Assembly (NCBI GenBank): GCA_003513555.1
Contig: DOPG01000393.1
Span: 1-8,007 of the forward strand
Length of the DNA stretch: 8,007 bases
Direction of reading: 5' to 3'
Source: Rhodopirellula sp.
Lineage (GTDB): Bacteria > Planctomycetota > Planctomycetia > Pirellulales > Pirellulaceae
Shown here: in pieces, positions 6,985 to 8,007 of the stretch
Layout: each line of letters begins with the position of its first letter
Position numbering within the stretch: the first letter of the stretch is position 1
Notes under the pieces: generated by a model
Database searches by the model: none
The model's input: the letters and a program-made list of their open reading frames with translations, nothing else
Told to the model about the DNA's origin: nothing
Translations under genes and position numbers: made by a program

Positions 6985-7016
6985 CCAAAAACCCCCGAAA
7001 ACGTTGGGTTTTTTGG
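6985..7016 (+). terminator. Terminator-like inverted repeat, possibly bidirectional
   Basis: CCAAAAACCC (6985-6994) pairs with GGGTTTTTTGG (7006-7016) with one bulged T. The T-run of six forms part of the 3' arm and the A-run of five part of the 5' arm, so the element looks the same from either strand. It lies 180 bases after the giant gene and 118 bases before the HU start codon, a fitting place to separate the two transcription units. Confidence 0.45.
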
Positions 7017-7068
7017 CCAAAGCCGGGTTGCATGGAAGGCGGCAGCCGAATAACACTTTGCCCATAGG

Positions 7069-7103
7069 AATCACGGGCATGCGTTAATCACGCCCTAATC
7101 GAC
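7069..7103 (+). promoter_or_regulatory. Repeated AATCACG motifs upstream of the HU gene
   Basis: AATCACG occurs at 7069-7075 and 7086-7092 (17-base period), and a third, partial copy AATCGAC follows at 7097-7103. The cluster ends 31 bases before the HU start codon, in the region expected to hold its promoter. It may be a set of operator half-sites; no clean -35/-10 pair was recognised. Confidence 0.25.
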
Positions 7104-7134
7104 CCAAAATACTCAACACTTAAGGTTCTTACCC

Positions 7135-7452
7135 ATGGCAAAAGCTGCACTGAAGGCGCCAACCAAAACCCAAATCCTCGCCAACATCGCTGAAGAGACC
7201 GAGCTGTCCAAGAAAGACGTGGCAGCTGTTTTTGATGCTCTCGCGGGTGAGATCGAGAAGGCTATCTCTAAGGGTGGTCCTGGCCAGTTTGCGATTCCCG
7301 GACTTTGCAAAATCGTTCTGAAGGACGTTCCTGCCAAGCCAAAGCGTAAGGGCCGTAACCCTGCTGATGGTACTGAAATCTGGCTCAAGCCAAAGCCAGC
7401 CAGCAAGAAACTCACCATTCGTCCGCTGAAGGGCCTCAAGGAAATGATCTGA
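7135..7452 (+). CDS. HU/IHF-family nucleoid DNA-binding protein
   Basis: This is a 105-aa basic protein of the HU family, slightly longer than the usual 90 aa. It would work as a dimer that bends and compacts DNA. The N-terminal helical body is clear: PTKTQILANIAEETELSKKDVAAVFDALAGEIEKAI (9-44), with the family's LSKKDV helix turn. The strand region QFAIPGLCKIVLKD (51-64) carries IPGL where classical HU has G-F-G. The DNA-binding arm has KPKRKGRNPADGTEIWL (68-84), with Arg74-Asn75-Pro76, the proline that intercalates into DNA, and the C-terminal helix is KGLKEMI. The start is supported by AAGG at 7122-7125, 9 bases ahead of the ATG. Codon choice (CTG, AAG, GAG, CTC) looks like that of a well-expressed gene. 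An eight-residue N-terminal extension (MAKAALKA) and the Lys/Pro-rich arm and tail make it more basic than E. coli HU. It stands alone and is probably transcribed on its own. Confidence 0.93.
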   Translation: MAKAALKAPTKTQILANIAEETELSKKDVAAVFDALAGEIEKAISKGGPGQFAIPGLCKIVLKDVPAKPKRKGRNPADGTEIWLKPKPASKKLTIRPLKGLKEMI

Positions 7453-7466
7453 GCCCCTCGGGCTTA
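7450..7466 (+). terminator. Hairpin overlapping the HU stop codon
   Basis: TGAGCCC (7450-7456), a CTC loop and GGGCTTA (7460-7466) form a 7-bp stem with one G-T pair that includes the stop codon itself. A run of five T's follows only at about 7486-7490, too far for a textbook terminator, so it may terminate weakly or protect the mRNA 3' end. Confidence 0.4.
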
Positions 7467-7566
7467 AACCCTCAATTTCCCTGCCTTTTTCGCTGTGAGT
7501 CGGTCTCAGCTGCTCTGGGGCCGCTCAGGATGTGGCTGCAAGGGATGTTGAACATGAGGCAAACGC

Positions 7567-7918
7567 CAGTCAGCGGAACAACGTTGACTGATGCGTGGGT
7601 AAGGCACCCGAAGAGCCTAACTCGTCTTCCTTTCATTTCATGGTCGGATAGACCAGCGGTTGCGGCTCGGGCTAGGGCCAGAATGTAGGCGTTAGCCGAA
7701 GCCATCGCTTGACCCTGGCGGCTTCGTTCATTGGCCCAACGGGGGGGATCAAGCCCTCCCTGAACTCCAGTACCAATCCTTGAGTGGCCTCATCGGCGAA
7801 AACTCAAGAGACTCAAATGCAACACGGATCGTGCTCATTTCAAGCCGCACCGCAGGACGCCAATGATATCAAACCGGGCCGGTTTTCTTGGTAGGGGCAG
7901 GATATCACCAATTTTTTT
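7567..7918 (+). ncRNA. Candidate structured non-coding RNA or dispersed repeat element
   Basis: Consecutive stems are CAGTCAGCG (7567-7575) with CGTTGACTG (7582-7590), 9 bp with one G-T; GGGT (7597-7600) with ACCC (7606-7609); TGGTC-GGATA-GACCA (7641-7655), perfect; GGCTA (7670-7674) with TAGCC (7693-7697); and GGGGGGG (7741-7747) with CCCTCCC (7754-7760), 7 bp with one G-T. An alternative pairing, GCTTGA (7707-7712) with TCAAGC (7749-7754), competes with the last stem. The region ends in a terminator-like stem and T-run (7864-7918). I looked for the conserved cores of tmRNA, RNase P RNA and SRP RNA and found none. The strand is inferred from the terminator; the exact ends are unknown. A multicopy intergenic repeat would look much the same. 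Confidence 0.3.
7864..7918 (+). terminator. Terminator-like stem with nested palindrome and T-run
   Basis: TGATATC (7864-7870) pairs with GATATCA (7901-7907). Directly inside the left arm sits AAACCGG-G-CCGGTTT (7871-7885), itself a palindrome followed by TTTT. The outer stem is followed by CCAA and seven T's (7912-7918). Either stem alone could terminate transcription running left to right. Confidence 0.45.
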
Positions 7919-7958
7919 CAAATCTTTTTTTAGAACTTTCTCGCCACCTATTGGTGAT
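7904..7958. repeat. 9-bp perfect inverted repeat around T-runs
   Basis: ATCACCAAT (7904-7912) and ATTGGTGAT (7950-7958) are perfect inverted copies separated by 37 bases that include two T-tracts. The left arm overlaps the right arm of the terminator-like stem, so the two pairings exclude each other in RNA. It may instead be an operator or terminal repeat. Confidence 0.7.
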
Positions 7959-7982
7959 GATTCACTGCGTCGGATGGCCTGG

Positions 7983-8007
7983 CAAAGCTAAGCATCCAAA
8001 GCTAAGC
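7983..8007. repeat. 14-bp direct repeat running to the window edge
   Basis: CAAAGCTAAGC occurs at 7983-7993 and 7997-8007, separated by ATC, giving a 14-bp period. The second copy ends exactly at the last base of the window, so the array may continue beyond it. Confidence 0.8.

Larger units (their letters stand above)
6806..7134. other. Spacer between the giant gene and the HU gene
   Basis: This stretch of about 330 bases has no supported gene; an open frame at 6859-7053 lacks a ribosome binding site and any recognisable feature. It contains a perfect hairpin GCGGCT-TAAAT-AGCCGC (6884-6900), a terminator-like inverted repeat at 6985-7016, and short repeated motifs (AATCACG at 7069 and 7086) in the likely promoter region of the HU gene. 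It should hold the 3' end of the giant transcript and the HU promoter. Confidence 0.6.
7453..8007. other. Gene-free region rich in hairpins
   Basis: No coding region is supported in these 555 bases. A reverse-strand open frame at 7472-7705 gives a 77-aa translation with no recognisable domain, and the hairpins run through it. The region contains at least five stems between 7567 and 7760, a terminator-like structure at 7864-7918, a 9-bp inverted repeat around two T-runs and a 14-bp direct repeat at the very end. Confidence 0.6.

Noticed and set aside
6859..7053. 64-aa + strand open frame after the giant gene
   Set aside because: No ribosome binding site or domain, and it contains both the perfect hairpin and the terminator-like repeat.
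7472..7705. 77-aa - strand open frame
   Set aside because: No domain, no ribosome binding site, and coincides with a hairpin-rich block better read as non-coding.
7497..7918. tmRNA, RNase P RNA or SRP RNA
   Set aside because: The conserved cores (tRNA-like T-arm GTTCGA with CCA end, GAGGAAAGTC and AGAATCCGG pairing, GGAAGCAGC) are not present on either strand.

Overview
The window looks like a chromosomal segment from a planctomycete, probably a Pirellulales/Rhodopirellula-type marine organism. The main evidence is a giant secreted protein whose N-terminus carries the sequence LEPLEKRQLLAGD. This is the LEPR-XLL / 'planctomycete extracellular' motif, which I know only from that phylum. It is followed by cyclophilin, cohesin-like and cadherin-like modules in an order typical of planctomycete surface proteins. 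Moderate G+C, long gene-free spacers and few Shine-Dalgarno sites fit the same picture. The assignment is by motif recognition, not by a database search.

Layout, all genes on the + strand. (1) 95-427: a small plant-type [2Fe-2S] ferredoxin. (2) 563-988: a small, unrecognised, probably exported or lipid-anchored protein with one membrane segment. (3) 989-1882: about 890 bases without a convincing gene. This stretch holds an 11-bp tandem repeat, a cluster of inverted repeats including a compact three-way-junction-like element, a 17-bp direct repeat and a perfect TATAAT box. (4) 1883-6805: one very large gene for a secreted mosaic protein of 1640 aa. It contains LEPR-XLL, a thioredoxin-like domain with a CPAC active site, a cyclophilin-type peptidyl-prolyl isomerase apparently inserted in an Ig-like fold, further Ig/cadherin-like domains, a cohesin-like domain, four ~97-aa cadherin-like repeats, a prealbumin-like domain and an acidic tail. 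(5) 6806-7134: a spacer with two hairpins, one terminator-like, and short repeated motifs ahead of the next gene. (6) 7135-7452: an HU-family nucleoid DNA-binding protein. (7) 7453-8007: a 555-base gene-free stretch rich in hairpins, ending in a terminator-like structure, a second inverted repeat and the start of a 14-bp direct repeat at the window edge.

The genes do not form an obvious operon; spacers of 135 to nearly 900 bases separate them, and each seems to be its own transcription unit. The most distinctive content is the fusion of two protein-folding activities (thiol-disulfide chemistry and proline isomerisation) in one adhesin-like extracellular protein with only two cysteines, both in the active site. 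Next come the two long spacers, whose hairpins and repeats could be structured RNAs or dispersed repeat elements. No tRNA, rRNA, CRISPR array, insertion sequence or transposase gene was recognised.
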